From Planctomicrobium sp. (lineage in GTDB: Bacteria > Planctomycetota > Planctomycetia > Planctomycetales > Planctomycetaceae), in the NCBI GenBank assembly GCA_029259835.1, contig JAJDEL010000724.1, forward strand, positions 1 to 7,765: 7,765 nt of DNA. The letters are read 5' to 3'. Shown piece by piece: positions 1 through 6,905 of the stretch. The translations under genes and the position numbers were made by a program. Within the stretch, counting starts at the first letter, position 1. Every line of letters begins with the position of its first letter. Below the pieces are notes generated by a model, which saw only the letters and a program-made list of their open reading frames with translations, did no database searches and was not told the origin of the DNA.

Positions 1-1115
1 ATCTGTTCGACGTGTTGATTAAGGTCAGTAAATAGGGGTACGACTTTTTGTAAGCTCGTACGCACCAAAAAAACGGTCACCGTTTGCCGCCTCCGGTCAA
101 CCTGGAAACGCGGCCCCGACGCGCCGCTGATAAAAACGAGATCGGCCAGGCCATTCTCATCAGGGAAACCCCGGTGCCATCCCAATCCAGGGGCCCTAAA
201 GCGTTCTTCAGGTATCTGCAATCGCCGCTGCTCGGTGACAGATGCTTTGGAAAGGAATTGCTTTCCGTTGTATACGCCGTCGTTCAGATGCATCTGGCCG
301 AACACCGCCATATCGTCCAGCGTGGATCTCAGCGACCCACCCACCAGGATGAAGGGGCGTTCCGGCGTGGGCGCAAAGGTCGTACAGTTCATACCCATGG
401 GGCGAAACAAGGCGTCCTGAGCAACCTGCTCGAACGACTGGTTGCCAAGAGCGGCTTCCGCGACACGGCCCGCCACGCAGTATCCGATTCCGGAGTAAGT
501 CCATTTCGTTCCAGGCTCGTGTATGAGTTCGTACCGCGCCGCGCCTTTGACCGACTCTTCAAGGGTCTGACTAAAATCGCGGATGAGCCCTATCTTCTCG
601 CGAGTGATCCCCTTGTTTCCCCAAAAGCCCGCCATGTGCGAGAGCACGTGGCGAATGGTCATCGGCCGCGCCGGCGACTGGCTGCCCTTCACCCGTATCC
701 CTTTGAACTCCGGCAGAAATTTCTCCACCGGGTCTTCCAAATCCAGCTTTCCCTGTTCAGACAGGGCCATCATCACGGAGGCGGCAAAGGGCTTGGAGAC
801 CGATGCCAACGGAACCCGTTCGTCCGTCGTGAACGCCCCGTGCGCCTTGCGATAGACGATCTCTCCCTTGTGCGTGACAAGATAGGAGCACCCCTTAATC
901 GTCCCTTTCTGAATGGCTTGAAGCATGATGGCGTCAAGCCCATCGAGTTGAGCCTGTGTCACGCCATGCGAGCTTAGACTCGTTGCATCAGGCAGATTTA
1001 CTTCTGCCCCGAAAACGGGCAAGCACACAGCCAGATACGCTAGAATTGGAATAAAGATTGCTCTTTTTATTTTTTTCATTAGCGCGGTTGTGAGGATCAG
1101 GTTGGTTCGTTTCAT
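1..1115 (-). CDS. Secreted beta-lactamase-fold serine hydrolase, C-terminus beyond window edge
   Basis: This is a serine hydrolase of the beta-lactamase/penicillin-binding-protein fold (class C-like), a family that includes esterases, peptidases and beta-lactamases; the substrate cannot be told from sequence. Numbered from the start at 1115, the nucleophile motif S105-V-S-K108 lies in LASVSKPF. The tyrosine motif is Y207-S-G in KWTYSGIGY, with Gly where many relatives have Asn. The third motif region is ISGASG near residue 330, not a clear KTG or HxG. Typical supporting motifs are present: LxxDxVxKFLPEF, TIRHVLSHMAGF and FRPMGM. An in-frame second ATG at 1079 gives a more classical Sec signal (MKKIKRAIF..., cleavage near VFGA/E) but has no ribosome binding site. 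The ATG at 1115 has AAGGAA upstream, so the longer form is listed. At least 371 codons are visible and the frame is open at the left edge. It is the last visible gene of the operon, 71 nt after the dimethylformamidase-like gene. Family is sure; activity unknown. Confidence 0.85.
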   Translation of the reverse strand, partial: MKRTNLILTTALMKKIKRAIFIPILAYLAVCLPVFGAEVNLPDATSLSSHGVTQAQLDGLDAIMLQAIQKGTIKGCSYLVTHKGEIVYRKAHGAFTTDERVPLASVSKPFAASVMMALSEQGKLDLEDPVEKFLPEFKGIRVKGSQSPARPMTIRHVLSHMAGFWGNKGITREKIGLIRDFSQTLEESVKGAARYELIHEPGTKWTYSGIGYCVAGRVAEAALGNQSFEQVAQDALFRPMGMNCTTFAPTPERPFILVGGSLRSTLDDMAVFGQMHLNDGVYNGKQFLSKASVTEQRRLQIPEERFRAPGLGWHRGFPDENGLADLVFISGASGPRFQVDRRRQTVTVFLVRTSLQKVVPLFTDLNQHVEQ

Positions 1116-1124
1116 AGCTTGTTA

Positions 1125-1139
1125 ATTCCTTATCGGAAT
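1125..1139 (-). promoter_or_regulatory. Shine-Dalgarno site inside a small hairpin, upstream of the serine hydrolase
   Basis: On the minus strand ATTCC-GATAA-GGAAT forms a 5-bp stem with a 5-nt loop. The 3' arm contains the AAGGAA purine run (1126-1131) that would serve the ATG at 1115, about 11 nt away. If folded, the site would be partly hidden and initiation reduced. This supports the 1115 start over the one at 1079, which has no purine-rich run. The stem is short, so the hairpin may be chance. Confidence 0.35.
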
Positions 1140-1186
1140 CATCTGGTTTACAGACAGATCTAGAAGAAGAGTAAGATGAAGAAACG

Positions 1187-2794
1187 CTACTCGATCATAC
1201 GTTGAAACAGGTTGTGCGTGATCTGCTGCACACGCTCGTCCGGGCCTTGCTGATTCACCCCATGCCTGGAGGGGTTGACGTGTCCCGGCGGGCTGGACAA
1301 ACCGTTGGCCCACCAGATGGTGGCGGCGTTGAACACGACGTTGCCTTTGGGGCCGTCATAGATCGTCGAGGAGTAGCGACCCACCGTTCTGCCATTGATC
1401 GTGGCATCTCCCTCCGCGACGACATTCATCCCAGGGAGATTCATGGCTGGCGCCCCATGCCACTCCCAGCCCAAGAGACCTTTGATCGAGTCTCCCTTCT
1501 TCATTCCGGTCTCCTCAAAAAGCCAATGCTCCGGCATCGCACAGGTCCAATCGCCAACGCCCATGCCGCGCCCGCTGGGTTGTTGGTTGTCCAGTCGTCC
1601 TCCCATCAGCTGGGCGCCATCCGGCCCCATGTTCGGCTCGAAGCCTTCCTGGTTGACCATCTTTCGCCTGACCGCTTCCGGAATTATTTTAGGCACGGGC
1701 AAAAACCAACCTTCGCGACGCGCAGCCCGGTTGGGCGTTCCGTCGCTAGAGGACAACATCGGCACGACGCAGAGAACGGAATTGCCACCAAAGAAGGCTA
1801 GGCTGACCCCTTCATCACGCGCTTTCATAACGTTGTCATACATGTCCAAGCTCCAGTATTCGTCATGCCCCACCGAGATGAATCCTTTGGCGCGTAGCAA
1901 GCCCTTTGGATCGGCATGAGTATCGATGTTGGAGATGTAAGAGACATCGTAGCCGTGTTGTTCCATCCAATACGCGAGGGGAAACTCCCAAGGCAGGTAT
2001 TCTCCGGAACCACCTGATTTCTTCATCTTGTTCACGGGATGGGTAAACAAGCCGTAAGGCCGGTCGAAGCTCACCGTCCCGCTGGGCACGCCGGTTGAGG
2101 AAAACCCTTCGTGATCAGTATAAATCGAGAAGTCAGCGGGCCAGCGGTTGTAGGCGCTCCACGTCAGTTCGCTGCATTGAAACAGCAGATCGCAGGGACG
2201 GTCATCGCGGACAATGAAAATCACGTAGCTTTGTATTCCGCTGGTCGCCTCCGTTAATTTCCCCAGATAAACGCCGCTCAGCCAATCCTCGGGAATCTCG
2301 AATTCGACAGAGGGCTCCCAATTGCATTCGCGCAGGTAGTTTTCACCGACGGGCGGGTCGGGCTGCGCGATGCCTTCGAGATCGTCGAACGTGCGCATGA
2401 GCCGCCCCCCATCGCCGTTGTAGTAGCCGGTTCGGAAGATCTCCAGCTTGAACGCGGACGCCGGATTCGTGCTGACCATAATCTGCAACTTCTCGCCCGC
2501 TCGAATGCTGTTCGCCGAGCAATACCCTTCAATCCACGGGCAGCGACCGTTGGTCAAGTTGGGATTGATCTTCCCGGGGGTTTGGCGCGTCTTGGTGAGC
2601 TGCCAGTCCCGCGTGCCGGGCTGGGCGTTTTCTTGCTGGATCAAATTCTGCGAGACCGGTTTGCTTGCCGACGAAGCTTCAACGGCATTCGGCAGCAGGT
2701 TCACTCCGGTGGCAATGCTTAAGCCAGCTGCCGCAGTTCCCTTAAGCACGTCGCGGCGTTGCACCTGGCGTTCAGCTTCTTTTCTTTTCTTCAC
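1187..2794 (-). CDS. Tat-exported N,N-dimethylformamidase large-subunit-like protein
   Basis: The protein resembles the C-terminal catalytic part of the N,N-dimethylformamidase large (beta) subunit, which hydrolyses dimethylformamide to dimethylamine and formate. The N-terminus has a Tat signal: R13-R14-D-V-L-K, a hydrophobic stretch at about 20-35, and likely cleavage near VEA (residue 40). Family-like blocks follow: CSANSIRAG (92-100), FRTGYYNGDGG (120-130), a TWSAYNRWP block (211-219), LAYWMEQHGYDVSYI (273-287), GFISVGHDEYWS (304-315) and AFFGGN (333-338). H310/E312 and nearby tyrosines (Y215, Y225) are candidates for the Tyr/Glu iron site known in the characterised enzyme; I could not align them. 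At 535 residues it lacks the extra N-terminal region of the roughly 760-residue enzyme, and no small-subunit gene is visible. The GTG start at 2794 is chosen for its AAGGA site and because it precedes the Tat motif. It lies 40 nt after the cytochrome gene. Fold fairly sure, substrate unknown. Confidence 0.82.
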   Translation of the reverse strand: MKKRKEAERQVQRRDVLKGTAAAGLSIATGVNLLPNAVEASSASKPVSQNLIQQENAQPGTRDWQLTKTRQTPGKINPNLTNGRCPWIEGYCSANSIRAGEKLQIMVSTNPASAFKLEIFRTGYYNGDGGRLMRTFDDLEGIAQPDPPVGENYLRECNWEPSVEFEIPEDWLSGVYLGKLTEATSGIQSYVIFIVRDDRPCDLLFQCSELTWSAYNRWPADFSIYTDHEGFSSTGVPSGTVSFDRPYGLFTHPVNKMKKSGGSGEYLPWEFPLAYWMEQHGYDVSYISNIDTHADPKGLLRAKGFISVGHDEYWSLDMYDNVMKARDEGVSLAFFGGNSVLCVVPMLSSSDGTPNRAARREGWFLPVPKIIPEAVRRKMVNQEGFEPNMGPDGAQLMGGRLDNQQPSGRGMGVGDWTCAMPEHWLFEETGMKKGDSIKGLLGWEWHGAPAMNLPGMNVVAEGDATINGRTVGRYSSTIYDGPKGNVVFNAATIWWANGLSSPPGHVNPSRHGVNQQGPDERVQQITHNLFQRMIE

Positions 2795-2800
2795 GTTATT

Positions 2801-2805
2801 TCCTT
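2801..2805 (-). promoter_or_regulatory. Ribosome binding site selecting a GTG start
   Basis: AAGGA on the minus strand, within AAAAGGAAA, sits 6 nt before the GTG at 2794. There is no ATG between the previous gene's stop and the Tat motif, so this site decides the GTG start of the dimethylformamidase-like gene. Confidence 0.6.
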
Positions 2806-2834
2806 TTGTTGAAGATGTTCTTGTGCGTCAAATA

Positions 2835-5114
2835 TCAGTTGCCGGATCGGACCGTAGAGGACTGATGTGGTTTCGACTTTCTTAGGTAAGCGACAAGGTC
2901 CGCGATTTCTTTCGGTTTCAGCAATTTGTCGAGTCCGTCTGGCATCAAAGAGACGTTCGAGTACCTGGCGTTCTCGATTTCCCGAAATGCCACCGATTGC
3001 ACGATTCCCTTCGCCGATGAGAGAAACATCCTGTCGACTGTTTCCTTCACCAGCAGTCCGGACACCACCTTGCCGTTCTTTGTGACGACATTCACGACCT
3101 CGTGGTAGCGAGCAATCGATGCGCTGGGATAAACAATCGCCTCCAGGAGATCCCGCTCGCTGCGAATCGCACCGATCAAGGTCAAATCCGGTCCTAATCT
3201 AATGCCCGCCTCTCCCTTCAAATGACAGGTGATGCACTTCGATCTTTCTCGATTGTTGAACAATTTCTCTCCGCGCTGCGTGTTGCCCTTTGGCAGAAAC
3301 TCTGCAAGCTCATCGAGACGATGTTTCTGCTGGGCGAGCTTTTCTTGATTCGGCTTTTTCCATCTCGCGGGCAGAATCTCCGGATAGGAATCTGTTGAAA
3401 CATTTCGTTGGTCGGCCTTCCGCATGAGGTGTACTTGTTTGCCCAGCGGATGGCTTTCGGGCAGGCTTTGCACGTCCCCAATTTCATAGAGTGCATAAAC
3501 GATGGCATGACTTAGGAATGGGTCCATCTCGGTAGAAGAAGTCTGCAACAGAGGTTTGACCGCTGCACGATCCCCAATTCTGCCGAGGGCCATCGCAGCC
3601 AGGCGACGTAGTTGCGGGTCATCGTGGGAAAGCAACTTAATGAGCGGCTTCAGCGCGTCTCGATCACGCCACAATGCCACGCTGTGGATCGCCGCCGCGC
3701 GAACGTCAGAGGCTTCAGCACTCAACAATTCCCGAACCGCATCACGCGCTCGCTGACCTGGGATTCGATGCAACGTCCAGACCACCGGGATACGAGGGCT
3801 GGCAGTGCGCAGAGCATCGATGTTGTCTACTGTGGCCAGTGCGTCGATGGCACGTTTCGCTACCACGGGTCGCTCATCAGAGAGCAAACTGACTTGAGGC
3901 TGATTCCAATCCAGCTTATGGCCGCGGGGATCCACAACGGGATGCGAACCCTTCTTCTGAATCCGATAGATAGCACCCAGAACATCTGGCTTGGCGATCT
4001 TCGAAGTTGGACAACAGATCATGTACCAACTGCCCGTATCGGCAACCAGCAGGCTGCCATCAGCATCTTCGATCACATCGGTCGGATGAAAATCGGATTG
4101 ATCGCTTTCGAGGAAAGTACTTGTCTCTGCGGAATTGGACGATCCGGATTTGGTGAGCCGGTGCCTCGACACGCGGCGTGTGTTGAATTCGGTGAGGACG
4201 AGATCTCCTTTCAGGCCCAACGCGCCATGTCGCGGCATCACCATGCCCGAAGGTGCAGCGGGGCCGAGTTGCGCCAGTATCGGCAGCAAACCTCCAGTGT
4301 TGGGATGCGGAGTGAGCACGCGCGGATTTTTCCGGCCGTACGTTCCTCCGTACACCGCATGCAGAATTCCATCGCGTCTTCCTGGTTGGGAAAGGTCGAA
4401 GAACGTGCCGCTAAGAAACCGTTCACCTGTTTCGCTGAATGCCAAGCCAACGGGATTGTTCATCCCGCCTGTGATGACCATTTCCAGTTGGCTGCCGTCA
4501 GGCCGAGCGCGATAGATATGGGCTGCGCTCGATTTCAGCGTTCTGCCATTGCTCAGCTCATGCTCCTGTGGAGCGAAAGCTCCCTTGCACCAGTAGAAAA
4601 AACCATCCGATCCAATATAGGGACCGTGCATGTCGTTGCCGCAGCCTTCGATCGAACCGCCATCGAACCATGCTGTTCGCTCGTCCGCCACATGGTCGCC
4701 GTTCGTGTCGCGCAGTTTCCAAATGTGCGGCGGTGCGCCGACGTAGACAGCACCATCATGAACGAGAATGCCCTCTGGGAACGGCAAGTTTTCGGCGAAC
4801 ACCGTCGACTCATCAAAGACTCCGTCTCCGTCGCGATCGACCAATCGCAACACTCGATGCTGCGGGTCCTTGAGTTGAACCGGCGCTTTGGCCGTGTTGC
4901 CTGAACTATCGGTGACATAGAGCACGCCCTGATCGTCGAAGCACATATGAATGGGCCGCTGCACCAGTGGTGGTGCGGCGATCTGCTGAATCGTAAAGCC
5001 GTCGGGCAGCTGGAAATTGTGACCACCGAGTTTCACTTCTTCCGCAGAAGCAACGACTGCCGTCACCGTCGTCAGTAGCAGAGTGATCAATGCTATAGTT
5101 CGAGCAACATTCAT
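2835..5114 (-). CDS. PVC-type propeller / HEAT / c-type cytochrome protein
   Basis: This is a secreted haem protein of the class described in Pirellula and Verrucomicrobium (membrane-bound dehydrogenase-like N-terminus plus PVC haem-binding C-terminus). Residues 1-24 are a Sec signal ending ASA/EE. Residues about 30-385 form a beta-propeller like soluble glucose dehydrogenases, with family landmarks LVDRDGDGVFDES, GNDMHGPYIGSDGFFYW, GMNNPVGLAF, HPTDVIEDADGSLLVADTG and CCPTS...KPDVLGAIYRI. Residues about 455-545 are HEAT-type helical repeats (RAAAIHSVALWRDRDALKPL and RRLAAMALGRIGDRAAVKPL). The C-terminal haem site is C627-I-T-C630-H631, and M724 in SLMPDGL is the likely second axial ligand, followed by LVAYLRKSK. 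It probably oxidises a substrate in the cell envelope and passes electrons on; no substrate can be named. The start has a GGAGG site inside the upstream regulator gene. Length is within the usual range and no key residue is missing. Confidence 0.92.
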   Translation of the reverse strand: MNVARTIALITLLLTTVTAVVASAEEVKLGGHNFQLPDGFTIQQIAAPPLVQRPIHMCFDDQGVLYVTDSSGNTAKAPVQLKDPQHRVLRLVDRDGDGVFDESTVFAENLPFPEGILVHDGAVYVGAPPHIWKLRDTNGDHVADERTAWFDGGSIEGCGNDMHGPYIGSDGFFYWCKGAFAPQEHELSNGRTLKSSAAHIYRARPDGSQLEMVITGGMNNPVGLAFSETGERFLSGTFFDLSQPGRRDGILHAVYGGTYGRKNPRVLTPHPNTGGLLPILAQLGPAAPSGMVMPRHGALGLKGDLVLTEFNTRRVSRHRLTKSGSSNSAETSTFLESDQSDFHPTDVIEDADGSLLVADTGSWYMICCPTSKIAKPDVLGAIYRIQKKGSHPVVDPRGHKLDWNQPQVSLLSDERPVVAKRAIDALATVDNIDALRTASPRIPVVWTLHRIPGQRARDAVRELLSAEASDVRAAAIHSVALWRDRDALKPLIKLLSHDDPQLRRLAAMALGRIGDRAAVKPLLQTSSTEMDPFLSHAIVYALYEIGDVQSLPESHPLGKQVHLMRKADQRNVSTDSYPEILPARWKKPNQEKLAQQKHRLDELAEFLPKGNTQRGEKLFNNRERSKCITCHLKGEAGIRLGPDLTLIGAIRSERDLLEAIVYPSASIARYHEVVNVVTKNGKVVSGLLVKETVDRMFLSSAKGIVQSVAFREIENARYSNVSLMPDGLDKLLKPKEIADLVAYLRKSKPHQSSTVRSGN

Positions 5115-5117
5115 GGT

Positions 5118-5729
5118 TCATGCCTCCGGCTTTAAGAGAGCAGCCATCGTGTAAGCGACCGTCTCATGGATTAAGTGTTCTTCATCACTGGCAAAGTCTT
5201 GGGCTTTCCAGCGGGCGACTCCGGTCATGGCGTTCATGATATGCATCGTTGCAATGTTGACATCCAGGCTGCGAAGGCGCCCGCTTTCCGCCAACTCCCG
5301 CAACGCCTCCCGAATCAGTGCATGGTGTTCCTTGATACGTCCTCTGATTTCCTGCTGTTGTTCTGGGGCAAGGTGGTTGATCTCCGAGAACAAAACTACG
5401 AATACGAGTCCGTGCCTGACCAAACCTTGAATTTGCAATCGCATGAGTTGCCGCAGCCGTTCTTCCGGGTCTTCGATCAACCGCACGGGTGTGGTGACGA
5501 TGAGCTCCAGTTCATCCATGGCATGATTCAAGATCCGCAGCAGCATGTCCTGCTTGCTGGAAATATGGTGATACAACCCAGCCTTGGTCATGCCGACCGC
5601 TTGAGCGATTTCGCTGATGGACGTTCCTCCGAACCCTTTTTCAACCATCAACTCAGCGGCAGCACGGTAGACTTCCGCAGTACGAGTTGGTGCTGCGTCG
5701 GGTGCGGATCGCAAACCTGAGTAGGGCAT
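5118..5729 (-). CDS. TetR/AcrR-family transcriptional regulator
   Basis: A 203-residue one-component repressor. The N-terminal DNA-binding domain spans about residues 16-65: TRTAEVYRAAAELMVEKGFGG, then the helix-turn-helix TSISEIAQAVGMTKAGLYHHI (36-56), then SSKQDMLLRIL, all standard for TetR. The C-terminal helical ligand domain (about 85-200) gives no hint of the ligand. A longer frame opens at a GTG at 5798, but those 23 extra residues are unlike the family and have no ribosome site; the ATG at 5729 gives normal TetR length. The gene is first in the cluster, its TGA stop is 3 nt before the next gene's ATG, and a perfect dyad lies in its promoter. It therefore probably represses its own operon and is released by the pathway's substrate or an intermediate. 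Family certain; the regulatory role is inferred. Confidence 0.93.
   Translation of the reverse strand: MPYSGLRSAPDAAPTRTAEVYRAAAELMVEKGFGGTSISEIAQAVGMTKAGLYHHISSKQDMLLRILNHAMDELELIVTTPVRLIEDPEERLRQLMRLQIQGLVRHGLVFVVLFSEINHLAPEQQQEIRGRIKEHHALIREALRELAESGRLRSLDVNIATMHIMNAMTGVARWKAQDFASDEEHLIHETVAYTMAALLKPEA
5123..5127 (-). promoter_or_regulatory. GGAGG ribosome binding site inside the tetR 3' end
   Basis: GGAGG on the minus strand overlaps the last codons of the regulator (Pro-Glu-Ala) and lies 8 nt before the cytochrome ATG at 5114. With only 3 nt between TGA and ATG, translation of the two genes is likely coupled. An ATG at 5121 overlaps the stop but is out of frame and too close to the site. 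Confidence 0.7.
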
Positions 5730-5852
5730 TCGAGACTTCTTATTGGAACAATTTCGGCTGATGCCTGTAGTCGTTCTGCATGTCCAGCGAGCGTTCACGA
5801 TGGCTGCGCTGGAAGCAGATCACCGAAGAAGGCGACTGACTGCGGCAAATGC

Positions 5853-5881
5853 AATCTACCGAACGATCGGTAATTTAGCAA
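5853..5881 (-). promoter_or_regulatory. Candidate sigma-70-type promoter of the tetR-led operon
   Basis: On the minus strand, TTGCTA (5876-5881) as -35 and TAGATT (5853-5858) as -10 are separated by exactly 17 bp. Each matches the consensus at 4 of 6 positions. Transcription would start near 5846, leaving a leader of about 117 nt before the ATG at 5729. The match alone is modest; its support comes from the dyad filling the spacer and from its position before the first gene. Confidence 0.45.
5857..5872. promoter_or_regulatory. Candidate TetR operator dyad between -35 and -10
   Basis: TACCGA-ACGA-TCGGTA is a perfect 6-bp inverted repeat around a 4-bp centre. It fills the spacer of the candidate promoter and overlaps two bases of the -10 box. 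TetR-family dimers commonly bind dyads of about this size over their own promoters, so autoregulation by the adjacent regulator is likely. I saw no second copy of the full dyad in the window. Confidence 0.5.
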
Positions 5882-5903
5882 TCAGCGGGCGGAATGCTTT
5901 CTG

Positions 5904-5925
5904 GAAATCAGGACGACCTGATTTC
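5904..5925. repeat. Perfect 22-bp palindrome (9-bp arms, 4-nt centre)
   Basis: The arms are GAAATCAGG and CCTGATTTC, separated by ACGA. As RNA it would be a stable tetraloop hairpin, but neither strand has a following T-run, so it is not a standard intrinsic terminator. It lies between the helix-turn-helix relic and the tetR promoter, 50 bp centre-to-centre from the operator dyad, and shares its ACGA centre. It could be a terminator for the upstream relic or a second protein-binding site. The inverted repeat itself is certain; the role is open. Confidence 0.6.
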
Positions 5926-5942
5926 GCCGTCACCGTCGTCTT

Positions 5943-6239
5943 TCAGTCGGTCAGAACCTGGGTGACTCGTGCTCGGCTGACTCCAAGATCTCTCGCTAAT
6001 TCGGCACTCGCTTCAGCTAAACCAGAATCGAGCAATGCTTGGTAGTGATGGGCCAAACGCACCCGGTCGCACTTCGGTTTTGCTGATTCGGATTCCGCCT
6101 GAAATCGGACCAAGTTGGAGTTCCACTTGAACAGTTCGATGTTCGGCAATTGACGCAATCTCTTGGCATGAATGGCACCTAGTTCGACGAATCCGTGGTT
6201 CGGATTGAGACAACCTTGGGGAGCTGGAAAAGACTCGTT
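5943..6239 (-). pseudogene. Remnant of a small helix-turn-helix protein (recombinase-associated type)
   Basis: The readable part runs ...RLRQLPNIELFKWNSNLVRF..., then DRVRLAHHYQALLDSG, then AELARDLGVSRARVTQVL and stops at 5943. The pattern of an LAHHYQ helix followed by an xLARxLGVSRARVTQVL helix-turn-helix is what I recall from short DNA-binding proteins associated with serine-recombinase-like genes; this is from memory. The open frame back to 6239 contains no ATG; a TTG at 6158 is the most likely remaining start. Just after TQVL, a one-base shift would replace the early TGA with RLKDDGDGEIRSS and a stop at 5908, inside the 22-bp palindrome. Missing start and probable frame break point to decay. 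It could still be a functional short TTG-initiated protein of 71 residues. Confidence 0.5.
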
Positions 6240-6315
6240 TCAGTTAACACCCCATAGAGCCGAATTTAGACAGCTGTGAGTTACGAGGCTTGCGAAGATG
6301 CTGAAATTGGACAAT

Positions 6316-6351
6316 CCGAAGCAGAGTAGATGGGCCGCGAACTCGCTTCGG
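6316..6351. repeat. Long imperfect hairpin with one bulged base
   Basis: CCGAAGC (6316-6322) pairs with GCTTCGG (6345-6351), and after a single bulged A, GAGT (6324-6327) pairs with ACTC (6341-6344). This makes an 11-bp stem with a 13-nt loop. There is no T-run on either side, so it is not a standard terminator. It stands alone in non-coding sequence; function unknown. Confidence 0.45.
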
Positions 6352-6905
6352 TCTTCATGGCCACTCAATGACCGACGCGAGAATTTTTCGAACGGAATGT
6401 CCATCCGGCCACATCGGTCGGAGCAACTTTCTTGCCTCCACTAACGAGACACGTTCACTGAGACTGAAGGTCACTGAACGTTGGTTTGGCAATAGAACAA
6501 AATAATTCTCACCATCCCGTCAGTGTCTCTCAAAGCTACAGAAACTCATACGATTTCTGACTCGAATCACGACAGGAACCTTTGATGGAACACTATTTTC
6601 AGCCGACTTTCAGTATCAAAATTGCTTCGGTGTGCAGGAACGGAGCACGAATATAATTGCTCACGCAGGCGGTGGTTTTATTCTGGGAAATATTGATAGC
6701 GCAAGTTGCGGGCCAGTCATTTGAGCACAAAATTTAGCAGTGTACTTTCGCCAGTCCAGTATCAGCCGTCAACCGAAATGTGTTGGAACGTGAAAAGTCA
6801 ACGCTGAACAACAGGTCCAGCCTACCAACTTTTACCTGACGAACTGGGAGAACACTTCTACACATGCATTGTCAAGTCCTAGTTTGCCAGCGGAGATGAT
6901 AAAGT

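Noticed and set aside
84..977. A 297-codon plus-strand open frame at the left end
   Set aside because: It lies wholly opposite the serine hydrolase, whose SxxK and other motifs are clear on the minus strand. The plus-strand product has no domain features.
1023..1079. A lipoprotein signal (LAVC) in the serine hydrolase N-terminus
   Set aside because: The residue before Cys is Val, not Gly, Ala or Ser, and a better signal-peptidase I site (VFGA) follows.
3612..4904. A 430-codon plus-strand open frame opposite the cytochrome gene
   Set aside because: It is antisense to a gene with unmistakable propeller, HEAT and haem motifs. Its translation is rich in Arg, Cys and His with no recognisable domain, as expected of a shadow frame.
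5059..5940. The 15-bp direct repeat GCCGTCACCGTCGTC at 5059-5073 and 5926-5940
   Set aside because: One copy encodes part of the cytochrome signal peptide and the other lies in the helix-turn-helix relic. The sequence is low in complexity and no target-site or mobile-element structure surrounds it.
6370..6419. GACCGA ... TCGGTC as a second TetR operator
   Set aside because: The arms match the operator in part but are 38 bp apart, too far for a single dimer site.
6451..6481. Inverted ACGTTCA/TGAACGT and direct TCACTGA repeats
   Set aside because: The stem is 7 bp with a 17-nt loop and the direct repeat is only 7 bp; in about 900 bp of AT-richer sequence such matches are expected by chance.
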